DNA of 64,000 bases, taken from assembly GCA_964036195.1 (NCBI GenBank), contig OZ038453.1:23274352-23338351 (forward strand), in the 5' to 3' direction. Origin of the DNA: Sphaerolaimus hirsutus (taxonomy: Eukaryota > Nematoda > Chromadorea > Monhysterida > Sphaerolaimidae). Position numbers and translations under genes: made by a program. Shown piece by piece: positions 32,467 to 43,568 of the stretch; positions within the stretch are counted from its first letter, which is position 1; every line of letters starts with the position of its first letter. The notes below the pieces were generated by a model. That model was not told the DNA's origin, made no database searches, and worked only from the letters and a program-made list of their open reading frames with translations.

Positions 32467-33979
32467 TAATTTATTTTATCATTTTTTCGGTATTTTTGGT
32501 TGGGGAGGTGTGATGTCAATGTGCTGTTGGAAATATTTGTGATAATGGTGCTTTGAATTACTGATTTTATTGCAGGTTTTTTTTGACAGAATTTCTTAGA
32601 TTTATCACGAGTGAATGGGTGTTTTTTCTAAATACGTGTATTAGTTCATGTATTTATTTATAATCCAGTTGTCTAATTAATGAATTAAATTGGAAAATTA
32701 GGAGCATAACATAAATATGCACATCCAATGGTGTCTCACGAGTTCTTTTATTGGCAATATTTTTTTAAATTCAACTGAGAAATAAAGTGATAACCTGACA
32801 ACTTAACACAACATGTAAATTTTTAATGAAAAGTTTTTGTCGTGTCAATTTGATCCATGTGAATCGCAATGTTAAAAGCTGCAGGAAGGTCATTTAACAG
32901 AACAGCAAATTGCATCAGAAGGAATCAATTTCAATAAACTTTTGCATGGCTGCTAGTGTCAACAAAAAAAAACTTGCGAAAAATGGGAAGGTAAAAATTT
33001 TCAGCTGCGGGAAGGTGGGAAGGTAAAAATTCGTCCCGCGGAAAACCGAAATGGAAAGATGGAAAGTTGGCACCCGAATGGTAGCGTGAATTTTTTATCT
33101 TCAAGTGTGCACTACTTTAACATGGCGCTGTGTCATTACGCATGTAAACCCATCATGCATCTAGAAGCGGCACGCGTTTTTAACTATAAAAAAAACTTGA
33201 GTTTTTACCAAAAAACTCAACTTTTTTCAAAAAACAGAAATAAAACAGAGAAACTCAAGTTTTTTTCGTGAAAAAAACTCAAAACACTGATATTCATTTT
33301 TGAAAAACTCAAAATACAGAAAGTGTTTTTATTTTGAGAACTCACCCATCGTTGACGGTAACACCGAAAAGTTGTTTTGTTTTTTCCTAGGATTTGAGGA
33401 ATACTGCTGTAATCGATCGAACAAAATAAGGAATGTGCGTTTGATTATTGGTCTCGAGTAATTTGGTCTATATAGATAGCAATATTGATGAACAGTGATA
33501 GATCAATAGATTGCTGACCGATTTGGGCGCTACACCCATAGTTGTTAAAACATATTTACATTTACTCAAAAAATACGCATAAACGCGTACTGCGTAAATA
33601 CGTTTATGTTTCCTCCCGAAAAAATACCGGTACTCACTTGCATACTTTTTGAAAGTACGCGAGTATGAAAAATATATTTTAAGGGGACAGAAAATGACAT
33701 TTTTCCAGACAGAAAGTGCGAAAATAGGTACACGAATTCCATAAGTTTCCATTACAAATTCCATAAGTTTCCAAAATGACCATTTTGTGGAAATGTCACA
33801 CACTAGTGAAATCATTTTGGTTTCATTGAAAAACAGCAAGAAAATCGCATTTTCTTCTCAATTGTGTTCATTGATGGACTGGTGCCACTCCCAGACCCTG
33901 TAAAATGCCATGTAAAGTGTCAAAAGTCATGTAGAATACTCGTTATTCGTTTACTTTCACATTTTGTTCGTGATTTCAC
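32467..33979. other. Intergenic stretch without recognised gene
   Basis: AT-rich. It has ACTCAAGTTTTT/AAACTTGAGTTTTT inverted pieces at 33190-33330, a TTTACTCAAAAAATACGC/CGTACTGCGTAAATACG block at 33540-33700 and a GTAAAATGCCATGTAAAGTG piece at 33898. No splice-bounded frame is seen. Confidence 0.4.
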
Positions 33980-34472
33980 ATGGCCAATGTCGCAAATACG
34001 CGTGCGCGCGCTAGCGCAGAGGCACTGACAAACCCGCAGCGCCAAAGCAAAAAAAATAGCTCCGAACTAGTGATGTGAAAAGCGCCAGAAGTTTGGCGCC
34101 AAGCGCCACGGCACATTTTGCTCTGGCGCTAGCGCCAAGCGCCAGGCATTTTGTCCCTGGCGCCGGTCAAAATTAGCGCCAAGCGCCAAAAGCGCTTTTC
34201 ATGAGCATGGCGCCAATCGCTACAGCAAAATAGCGCCAAAAGCGCTTTTTGCTTTGGCGCTAGCGCGCGGGCTTTTACATCACTACTCCGAACGCTTTTC
34301 CGAGACACTGCACCGCGCCCGCAGCCAGCGGCGCGCACAACAAAGTGGAGAAACGCCAAGCAATATTACTAACGTGTCGGGGGCCGTCTCCGGATTTTTT
34401 CATGCTGCTGCGGCGCGGCAACGAATTCAAATTTTCCGCCATGTCGCACGGGAAAACGAAAAAAAGAATTGA
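33980..34472 (+). pseudogene. Arg-rich coding-like segment split by a MITE
   Basis: If the insertion at 34068-34285 and one copy of its target duplication are mentally skipped, an ORF opens at ATG 33980. It reads MANVANTRARASAEALTNPQ before the insertion, continues FSETLHRARSQRRAQQ after it and stops at 34472, ending ARENEKKN. Codon use is GC-rich and coding-like, unlike the surroundings. In the second copy (47214-47705) the A-run before the insertion is one base shorter and CAACAAA is two bases longer, so the frames differ, and its upstream sequence is unrelated. I do not recognise the protein. It is likely a dead exon or gene fragment. Confidence 0.4.
34068..34285. mobile_element. hAT-type MITE of GGCGCCAAGCGCCA repeats, 8-bp TSD
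   Basis: TAGTGATGTGAAAAGCG and CTTTTACATCACTA are its inverted ends; CTCCGAAC flanks it at 34060-34067 and 34286-34293. The 218-bp interior is almost all GCGCC/GGCGC words. The same insertion, same site, is at 47268-47485, so it predates the duplication. Confidence 0.92.
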
Positions 34473-34624
34473 ATACAAGCACGGCACAACAGATGGGGCT
34501 TGACAAAAATCAAGGGGAAAAACGAAAATATGTATGTATTGCACTTCTTCGAATGATTTTCGAAAAATGATTAGAGGAAATCCCGCAGTGTTAAAAAGAA
34601 ACCAAAAATCAGACGCATAGAGCC

Positions 34625-35030
34625 CACACAAATTAGTTGACATCGCAAATTCGTGTCAACTGAATGTCTCCTACATCAAAATAAACAATCTTTAAAAGCA
34701 CCACGTGTAAGGCGCCGCACACGCTGGATGTCAACTGTTTCGGTGTCAACTCGATTTTAGTTCAATTTAGGTCGCAGGACGATTTTCAAGTGAATGCACA
34801 TGGCCAATATATTCCTCTTCGACGTTGCCGCACGTGCACTTGAAAATTGTCCTGCTACCTAAATTGAACTAGATCGAGTTGACACCGAAACAGTTGACAT
34901 CCAGCGTGTGTGGCACCTCACAGAAACAACGAACTCTATCACAAAGAAAATTTGAAATCACATAATAACCCCAAATTTAGTTGAATTCAGTTGACACAAA
35001 TTTTGATGTCAACTAGTGTGTATGGGCCCA
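34625..35030. mobile_element. Nested TGTCAACT foldback MITEs
   Basis: Outer arms: CACACAAATTAGTTGACATC and GATGTCAACTAGTGTGTATG. Inside, 34711-34917 is a second, nearly perfect hairpin with arms CACGCTGGATGTCAACTGTT and AACAGTTGACATCCAGCGTG and a centre that is again palindromic (TGCACTTGAAAATTGTCCTG against CAGGACGATTTTCAAGTG). The copy is at 47825-48230. Confidence 0.75.
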
Positions 35031-35423
35031 TAGACACAGTGAATAAGGGCAATGGAAATTTCTTTTTCATTAACAGTGGCAATGGAAACTTTATATGCTA
35101 GTAGTGATGGAAAAGCGCCAGGTGAGAGGGGTGACGTCGCCATGGCGCAGCGCCTTTTGGTGCCCTCAAATGGCATCAGCAAAAATAGACAAAAAATGCG
35201 AACGAACATAAGTGATATACTCACGGACCGCATGCTTTACACAGAATATTAGCATAATTTTATGAATAAAGACACTTGACAAATTTTGGAACAAATTCAC
35301 TGCAGGGGTCTAGTAGGGGGTACCCCCAAAAACAGTTCCAGCTAAATATCTACAAAACCCAAATATCTATCTGGAGCAAATTCTTCAAAATATCACAGAA
35401 CTATATTCCTGTTTTGTTTTCAG

Positions 35424-35653
35424 ATTCGATATGGTAGATTTCACTGTAAAGTGGGTGGTCTGTGAACTCAAATACGCTCAAATCTGATTTACGAGTTTAC
35501 CTGAATCCGAGTTCACTGGCAGTAAACTAGTGTGCGCAGCGCCAATTGACAGCACGGCCCTGCACTCCTTGTCGATACCTGCGAACTGTGAGCACATGAA
35601 GCCACAGATGGGTGCCATTCAAATGGCCATGTTCTATTCCCACTGCGCCAACG
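35424..35653 (+). pseudogene. Coding-like exon fragments around a hairpin insertion
   Basis: After TTTTGTTTTCAG at 35423 a frame reads FDMVDFTVKW. About 90 bp later, beyond a hairpin element ending GTGTGCGCAGCGCC, a frame reads IDSTALHSLSIPANCEHMKP and QMGAIQMAMFYSHCAN up to a long G-run. Composition is protein-like and no family is recognised. The copy at 48625-48853 is intact apart from G-run length. Perhaps an exon broken by the insertion, or part of an old gene fragment. Confidence 0.35.
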
Positions 35654-35927
35654 GGGGGGGGGGGGGGGGGCTATTTGAGCACACCACTTACAATTTAGCG
35701 CTTTACTTCAACTTCAAAGTGACCTTGTTAACAAAAATTTGTTTTAGTTACATGTTTACTTTCAACCAAGTTTATAAGTTATTTACAAGTTCCAGTAAGC
35801 CAAAATATCAACTATCGCGGCATTCCATTGAAAACCACTCAAAAGAAATGAAAACCACGTAATTGTCACAAAACAGGCGATAAAATTGATGCGGCTCAAT
35901 TGAGGTTCAGTCGTTGACACCACTTAT

Positions 35928-36247
35928 CATATTTGCTTGAAAAATTCCCCTGCATGAATTATTCCCCCCTGAAGAAAAGATTAGAGGAAGAAAAAATCCC
36001 CCCTTGCATAATTCTCCATGAAGATATATTTATGTTGTGTGCAATTTGAACAAAAATGGGATGTATTTATCTATTTATTTATTTGTTGTTTAAAGAATAT
36101 TTCATGCCATGAGATAATAGAAACGCGCCTGAAAATTTTGACGAAATAATGATTCCTCCCTTGAAACATTTCCCTTCCTCTAATAGTCCCCCCTCAAATA
36201 GTCCGACGAAAAAATAGTTCCCTAGAGGAATTATTCAAGCAAATATG
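35928..36247. mobile_element. TATTTGCTTGAAAAATTCCC inverted-repeat element
   Basis: Left CATATTTGCTTGAAAAATTC, right GAATTATTCAAGCAAATATG, with AATTATTCCCCCCT steps; same family as 28240-28507. The copy is at 49126-49446. Confidence 0.65.
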
Positions 36248-36258
36248 GTATTTTGCAG

Positions 36259-36468
36259 CGATTAAAATCAGGAAAAAAAGACAACAAACGCGCTGGGGGC
36301 CGTCTTTCACAGCGCCGGAGGTCGGCCTGGATTCGTTGACGCCGCAGCGGCACGAAGAAAAAAACACCTGCCACGCCGCACGCAGTTGTGGCTGAGCGAA
36401 TTAAAATCGAAGGTTTTACATCAAATAAATACACACACAGAGCAACGAAGGGGGCTAACACAAACATA
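36259..36468 (+). pseudogene. Lys/Arg-rich coding-like exon, frameshifted in this copy
   Basis: TATTTTGCAG precedes a frame that in the second copy (49457-49666) reads RLKSGKKDNKRAGGRLSQRR then GRPGFVDAAAARRKKHLPRR and runs to a stop after HTEQRRRLTQT. Here an extra G near 36317 breaks it. GF-x-x-AAAAR also occurs in the 33980-34472 segment (SGFFHAAAARQR), so the two may be related modules. Family unknown. Confidence 0.4.
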
Positions 36469-36570
36469 AATAAGAACAGCGAAAATCTGTAGTTACACGT
36501 CGCGTTTTCTCAAATGATTCCCCAGAGTTGGTTCATTCGAGATATTTATGATCAAGCAACAGGCAGGAAC

Positions 36571-37026
36571 TACCGTATTTCTTCTAATAGAAGGGCGCCC
36601 TTCTATTTTTTTCTCATGAATCAGCTTTAAATGCATTTGAGATTTGCTTTTTCTAGAATGATATTTATTAGTTTTTAAAGGTTCAGTTGAAAACTAGTTT
36701 GCACGACAATTGTGAGGATATGTAACGAACCATATAAAATGCTGTATTTCGGAGGAAACGTAAAGGTATTTACTCTGTACTTGAGTATACGTATTTATCG
36801 AGTAAAAGTAAATACGTTTTAACAACTATGTTGTCGACCTCATTTCACCATGGCAATCGCACCTACAGAATAAGTTGGAAGTAGATAGCCTAAACTTTTT
36901 AACACGCACTTATATTGGAGACGCCCTTCTATATTTATTACGTAGCACAAAAGTCAAAAAAGTATTCCTTCTATTGAAGACGCCTTGTATTGGAGCCCAG
37001 CCCTTCTATTAGAAGAAATACAGTAT
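36571..37026. mobile_element. TACCGTATTTCTTCTAATAG inverted-repeat element
   Basis: The complete form of the element cut by the window start. Ends TACCGTATTTCTTCTAATAG and TATTAGAAGAAATACAGTA. The copy is at 49769-50225. Confidence 0.65.
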
Positions 37027-37132
37027 TCAAGAAAAACTACACCCTGAAAAAACCTTTATATCGATAGATACATATATAGCTGGGCGATTGGGGAGTAAAC
37101 CCCTCCACCCACCCCCCGGGAGCCCCTGAAAT

Positions 37133-37576
37133 CAAGGACGTAGCCAGGGGGGGCGGGGGGGCGGCCGCCCCCCCCTTCCCGGGCTGGACCGAAAAATGTG
37201 CCAGAAATGGCACTTCCAGAAGACGATTTTGTCACAGTTTTCAAAAATTTTGCGCGCAAGCGCGCATTTTTCCTTCACGCAACATATATTTGGCTGATCG
37301 GTCTCCGCAACCTCAAAGCCAGTGAAAAAACGCTCATATTCTGTCCATGTCGCTGTATATGCCTGTAAAATACAGACGTATACAGCGGTTTTTGCGCCAA
37401 CGCCAACGCCAACGCCAGTGGCGCCATGGCGTGGCGCTTACGAATGGCGCCAGCGCCATGGCGCCATTCCCTTACTACAGGGGCAAAATTTTAGGGGGGG
37501 GGGGCGCCGCCCCCCCCCGTTCGCCCGGCTCCGTATACAATCCGCCCCCCGCTCAAAAATCCTGGCTACGTCCCTG
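37133..37576. mobile_element. hAT-type MITE, unit 1 copy of 524-968
   Basis: The same CCTGAAAT flanks are at 37125-37132 and 37577-37584. G/C runs differ in length from the unit 0 copy. Confidence 0.85.
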
Positions 37577-38182
37577 CCTGAAATCGCTTTGAAATCGGTC
37601 CAAAATCATATTCTGCGCTGTCATGGAGCATCCCCCACCCAAACCGACCCACAAATTAGCTAATTTGTTTTGATGGGCATGTCCATAACGCTCATACATG
37701 GCATTTCGCGCGAAATCTAGCGCGAAATCATCATAAATATTTATCATCATCTAACGTAGAGAGAATCTCCATCTGGAACACAGCTTGAACAGGTAGCTGG
37801 AAGTGATAACGGAGTTTTAGGACAGAAAATTTCGTTGGAGATATGGGGGATGGAAGCGCAGGTTTTTAAAGGGTGTTTTTATAGAAAACGTTTTATAAAT
37901 ACAGCCATCAAGGACGTAGCGAGGGGAGCGACTCTACTCGTTAAACAGGGGCGAAATTTCAGCACCCCCCGTTCACCGGGCTCTGTATACAATCCGCCCC
38001 CCCCGCGCTCAAAAATACTGGCCACGTCTAGGATTCAGATGGGATTTACTTTTCGGGATCGGTATTGGGTCTTCGGGATCAAGACCGCGAAATCCCGAAA
38101 TATTTCGGGATTCGGGATCGGGATCTCATTGGACACTAGTCACGTCCCTGATAGCCCAAAAATAGATGTGGAGTATGAAGTA

Positions 38183-38427
38183 TACTCCGGTTACTTAACA
38201 CCTTGCACGCGTGGTTTCCGCTGGAAGTGTGCCAATGATGGTTAACGCGTGCGAGTTTCATAAAAAATGGCACAATTGATTCTTGTTATAATGTTATTCA
38301 TTAACATATTCACATGGATGACTTTTTTCATTTTTTATACGGAAATCGCATGATTTAATAATCATTGGCACGCTTCCAACACAAGACATAAATCAGTGCG
38401 AGGGCAGAGTATCATGTACACCAAGTA
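38183..38427. mobile_element. MITE present only in unit 1, TA target duplication
   Basis: Units 0 and 2 read GAAGTAGCATCG here. Unit 1 reads GAAGTA, then 245 bp starting TACTCCGGTTACTTAACACC and ending GTACACCAAGTA, then TAGCATCG. So the empty site and TA duplication are visible. Relatives: 60094-60200 (same start) and 25490-25760. Inverted ends are imperfect (TACTCCGGTTAC against TACTTGGTGTAC). Confidence 0.88.
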
Positions 38428-38487
38428 TAGCATCGTACATAAATATATTGACTTCCATCGAACATTCGTGACTTCAACAATGCAAGT

Positions 38488-38760
38488 TGAACCAGGGACG
38501 TATCCAGGATTTTTGAGCTGGGGGGGCTGCTTGTTTACGGAGGCCGGCGAACGGAGTGCTCAACGGCTCAACCCCCCCCCCTAACGCCGGCTCAACCCCC
38601 CCCCCCCCCCCTAACGCCGGCTCAACCCCCCCCCCTAAAATTTTACCTACAGAGTGGCGGAATGGCACCATGGCGCTGGCGCCATTAGTAGGCGCCACGC
38701 CATGGCGCCATTGGCGTTGGCGTCAGCGCCATGGAACGCTGTATATGTATGTAAATATAC
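38488..38760. mobile_element. Poly-C MITE with extra TAACGCCGGCTCAACC steps
   Basis: It begins CAGGGACGTATCCAGGATTT. CTAACGCCGGCTCAACCCCC occurs twice here, once in unit 2 (51087) and not in unit 0. GGCGCCATGGCGCCATTGGC-like palindromes follow, ending in ATACATACAAATA. Confidence 0.6.
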
Positions 38761-38894
38761 ATACAAATACAGCAAAAAGCCCACCATTGAGTATATTTAT
38801 CACAATTTGTGGCCACCGGGAGCAAATCTGATGAATGTACGTCATGACTGGTGAAAAATGCACGTTTGCGCGCATTTTTGCGTTAAATATTGCG

Positions 38895-39058
38895 TTCAGC
38901 ATTCGAACGTTTTGGCACGCTGAACTACAAACACGCAAATTCCAAATTTTTACGCTTCAAAAACGCTGTGTTCTTTAGATTTTGATTTCAGCGTTTGTAG
39001 TCCGGCGTGCAAAAACGTTCGAACGCTGAACGCAAAATTTCAGTGTACGGTGCGCCAT
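38895..39058. mobile_element. AACGTTCGAACGCTGAACG inverted-repeat MITE
   Basis: GCGTTCAGCATTCGAACGTT on the left and AACGTTCGAACGCTGAACGC on the right are inverted, each followed inward by GGCACGCTGAACTACAAACG and its complement. The right end has the CAGTGTACGGTGCGCC terminus like 32308. Absent from units 0 and 2. Confidence 0.65.
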
Positions 39059-39340
39059 TGTTGCATTTTTCACGTTTTTATCTCAAAATTTTCACTCTGA
39101 AAAAATAAAATGTGGGGTAATTCTAGGAAATACGGTAGATTTCAGAGAATGGTAAAAAGTACCCCAAAAATACGGGAAAATACGTAAAAATTGGTATGTA
39201 AATATGGACAAATAGTTTAAACCAGCTGGAAATAAGCAATAAGGGAAACGAACGAGTGATAATGATAGTGAAAATCACCCAAGAAAGCCGATTTCGGGGT
39301 CAGGGTTCATAGCATCATAGCCGAAAATTTGCATTATTAT

Positions 39341-39757
39341 ACCGTATTTCCTCGAAATACCCCTGGGGGGTGATTGTTTCAGAGTGATAATTTTGAGAGG
39401 GGGTTAAACGGGGGGGGCTTATTATTTCGCCAGAAATTTTTCTAACTCCCAGTACTAAAATGTTGTTTCTAACGTACGCTGACGTTGAAAAATGCAACAA
39501 AAAGTACCATGTATAAGAGTCTATAGACTTGCATAAGTATGTAGATGGTGTAAAACAGGTTCTAATTTAACACAGTCATTGTTTTTAATGTCTGTTCTGC
39601 ATCGTCCGTATTGCAAACAGTAACTTTTGTCATGTACGTTCTGTGTACAGTCAATTGGGGGGTGGTATTTCGAGGGGGGGGGGCTAATAAATTCATAGTG
39701 TCCATTTTGAAGGGGGTATTTCGAGAGGGGGGGGGGGGTATTTCGATGAAATACGGT
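39341..39757. mobile_element. TACCGTATTTCCTCGAAATA element, unit 1 only
   Basis: Left TACCGTATTTCCTCGAAATA, right TTTCGATGAAATACGGTA. Same family as 17398-17834. Unit 2 lacks this and the neighbouring sequence (the join is near 51243). Confidence 0.7.
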
Positions 39758-39883
39758 AGATAAAACCCGAACGGTGCCTGGGAATTACAGACAGTTAGTT
39801 GGGGGCTTTGGGGTTCAAAACCTCCCCCCCCCCCCCGCTCTACGAAACTTGTGGACCCAGTTAAATAAGCCAAAACACTAACC

Positions 39884-40147
39884 ATGTGCGTGCATGCGGA
39901 ACGGGCGAGAAGTGTCTGCCCGACAAACGGCGGGTTGCAACCGATTTTGGTATCGGGCTGCCGAAATAATAGTGTTGTCATGCGAAACCTGGAAAAATGG
40001 CAGGGCTGTAAGAAACTTTCCCAAATCAGGCGCAAAATACGAAAAAATTTGTTGAAATAAAATCGTTGCGATAAGATTTCCCAAGTGCCATGTCAAATTC
40101 CCGATAAATGCGAAAGAGTCACACGACAAAAGACTCAAAATGGCCCT
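39884..40147 (+). pseudogene. Cys-rich coding-like fragment, frames broken
   Basis: Three short plus-strand frames with coding-like composition follow each other: VRACGTGEKCLPDKRRVATD (then FGIGLPK and a stop), SCETWKNGRAVRNFPKSGAK (then YEKIC and a stop), and RCDKISQVPCQIPDKCERVT. Spaced Cys and Pro suggest a decayed secreted Cys-rich domain, but I cannot assign a family. The copy is at 51297-51567. Low certainty; the opposite strand is also open here. Confidence 0.25.
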
Positions 40148-40345
40148 GCACACACTAGTTTTCACACGAAATTTCAAAAACTCATAAATGAGCTTTGAAC
40201 GTGTCTGAGTTTTCCACAAGGAGTCATTTTTAATATCCGTCAACTGTAGTTGACGGCTACCTCATTGTAGAAAACTCAACTGCGTTCTTAGCTGCTTGTG
40301 AAATCTCCAAAATTTTGTGTGAAAAGTAGTGTGCGCAGGCACAAT
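40142..40345. mobile_element. Hairpin MITE with central CCGTCAACTGTAGTTGACGG
   Basis: Arms GCACACACTAGTTTTCACAC and GTGTGAAAAGTAGTGTGCGC; the exact centre is the palindrome CCGTCAACTGTAGTTGACGG. The copy is at 51567-51755. See also 46880-47104 and 61955-62150. Confidence 0.75.
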
Positions 40346-42826
40346 ATTCACACGACTCTTGACAAATTTTTGACATTTTACATTCACATTACCTACGGTT
40401 ACAGAGTGCAGGACTGGCCCCTGGTAAAAGAGGGTTCTATCAAACATGATCTCTAAAGACACAAAAACGCATAAAACAACCTAACGAACAAATCTTAAAG
40501 TGATTGCGCACTTTCCCCGATTGACTTAAATTAGTGATTGAAACTAAAATTGAGTCACATATTTATCTGCCAAAAAGCATTTGAATACACTTCCAACAAA
40601 AGTGACAACTGGAAAATAGAGAAATAATTGGCACGGTGCCAATAGCAAAAGGCACACAAAACATGGGCAATCGATAATACAGTAACCAGCTGGATTCAGC
40701 TGGCCGCGCGCCAACGCTGTGTATGCAGTGTGTACTGCCATACCTAACTCAGCTGGCCGCGCGCCAACGCTTGTTGTGTATATAAACGCAGTGTGTGTTT
40801 TAACGCGCGTAAATAGGGGAAAGCGGACAGCTGTCGCGTGTAAATATATTTAGACACGCACTCCGAGAAGTGTCAACATTCATGCAGATGGCATGCAAAT
40901 TGTCAATTGTGTGACAAAGTGTCAAAATAACACTAATACATTTTTTCTTTTTTGCTTTAATTGACATTTTACATGACATTTGACACTTGACTTTACACAT
41001 TTCAGGGCTCAAACTTTTGATCAATATTTAGGTGTATGAAAAAATCAAAGTTGTATGCAGTTTACATAGCATTTGGCAGTGCATTTGGGGTCAGTAATAT
41101 GACAGCCATTTTGTACATATGTAACCGTGTGCATGGATAACAAAAGTGAAATTATAGTGAAAGTATTGTGAAAGTGGAATTATAGTGAAAGTATTTTGTG
41201 CATGGATAACAAAAGTCAAGTAAAATGCTGTGTAAAATACAAAATCTTCTTTTATGTTTTACTGGATGTTATGGATTTTACATGACTTTTGACACATTTT
41301 AAATGGTACGTGAGTGGCGCCAGTGTTGATTGGCCACTACACTTGCGGAATTGACCCCTGGAATAGACCCCACCCCAGGGGCCAGTTCCACTAAATGAGA
41401 CGTGAGAAGTGAAATGCCAAAGGCAAAGTAAAAGCTCAAAGGCAAAGTGAAATGGCAAGTGAATTGAAAAGGAAATTGGCAAAAGCGAAGGGAATTACTT
41501 TTTATTTATATATTTTTTACTCCGCTTTTGCCAATTCACTTCTCACTTCTCATTTTGCGGAACTGGCACCTGATCCTGTAAAAACTCGCGCTTGAATTAC
41601 GCGAATTTGTACGCTAGACTTAAGCACTCAATTCACAGATATGAGAAAAAGTGATTTGATGATAATCCCATGAACTGGAATTCTGGGGGACATGTTGATA
41701 TATCTATTGTGAACACAATAATATACCCGGCGGACAGCAAAGCATGTGCAGAATTTTACCATAATTTACTGAATACAATCCTGTGATAAATTTCATAATA
41801 AATTATGCCACAGTTAAAACGAAATATTGATGATAAAAAACTGTACAATTTTTGGTTCATTATTCAGATGGGTTATGGTATGTTTCCATACTAAGTGTGA
41901 TGTCCGCCGAGTATAACTATTTCCATAAGCTTCAAAAAAGTGTTTTGCAAATGTAGCATACTAGTGAAATCATTCATAAATGATGCACATTCTAAGAAAA
42001 ACTACACTTGGACCCAGTTTCTTTGGAAAACAGTAAAAAAATTTTTTTGCCAATTTGTTTCAATCGCTGCAGCGACTTCAAATGACTTATTTGTCCAGAT
42101 TGAACTTTCCAGAGCACTGTAAAATGTCATGTGAAGTATCAAGAGTTAAGTAAAATGCCGCGTAAAATCGAAAATAAATTATGATTAATTGGATGTTTGG
42201 GATTTTACATGTCTTTCAACACATTTTACATTGTACGTGAGTGGCGCCCTTTTCCAACACTACACAGCAGCACTCTGTCATTTTGCATGAGAAAAATGCA
42301 AAATGTCCAACTTGGGGGACGTGGACCCGGCTGCTATTCCAAGTCATTTCGATAGGGTAAAAAAGAGAGTAAAAATGTAACAAAGACAATGATCAAGCCA
42401 GCGTAAGTATTTTTTGAACTATGGTATGTGGGTATTTGGTTGTATTTGTTGCAAATGTATCACACTATAAAAATAATGCAAAAATGATGCGAAAAAATTT
42501 TGATGAAAGTTGGCTGAAACGAATGCCTGATTTTTTTGCTTTGAATATGCTCTGTATACCTTGTAGTGCTTCTGGTGCTGACCTACTTTAGTTGGGACAA
42601 ATTAGTGTTTGAATTTGAGTGATAAGACTTTGCAGCAAGTTATATTTTTGAAGAGAGAGTTGAAGTAGCAGTTGTGACATTGTGCCTACATACAGTAAAT
42701 AGTCTTCACATAAAAGCTTATTGAATACCTACATGTTTAGTCATTGTTGTCCGAACACGTTGAAATATCAAATAAAATTAAAATTCCAGCAGGCAGATTT
42801 CCAACGGGGCAGGCCTATTACGCACA

Positions 42827-43183
42827 AATGCCCATCACACACATTTTCCCATTTTTCCACTTGACACTTTCAAGTGATTTTCAGATATGAGTGAAGTGAA
42901 AAAAAGTTGCACAATGACAGTAGTGAACTTTTTTCACTTCACTCATATCTCAAAATCACTTGAAAAAGTGTCACGTGAAAAAACGGTCAAAAATAGCCAT
43001 TTTTCACCATTTTTTTCACTTGATAATTTTTAGAGTGATATGAGTGAAGTGAAAAAAGTTCACCAATGTCATTGCAAAACATGTTTTCACTTCACTCATA
43101 TCTGAAAATGACTTGAAAAAGTGTCAAGTGATAAAACGGGAAAATGTGCGTAATGGGCATTTGTGTATACTAGTACACTGCCA
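42827..43183. mobile_element. GAGTGAAGTGAAAAA foldback, unit 1 copy
   Basis: Matches 4062-4432 apart from a few substitutions that break arm pairing (e.g. near 42974 and 43081-43083). Confidence 0.7.
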
Positions 43184-43568
43184 TTTCCAACATAAAATAA
43201 AAAGTTGAGAAACCTATAATACTGTCAATGAGAGATTTGACATCAAACAGTAAAAAAAACAATTTTGTGGAAATGTAGCTAGTGCATTGAAAAAATGATG
43301 TACTTCCTTCAAAAGCACTTATTGAGTAGCATTTAGTGTAAACTAAGTGTCAAATGTAAAGTCCATTGCAAAGTCAATTGTCAATTCTCATGCAAAGTGC
43401 CAAATGTAAAGTAGAATGAAAGTATTTACCAGTATGGGTACTTCTGAAAAAGTTTTCTAGAACGAGGTCAACCACAGTTGATAGATATCATGAATGACTC
43501 ACACCATAAACATCAAATGTGTTCAAAGCTGATTTTTTAGTTGATTAAGGAAGTGGAAGTGGAACAGT

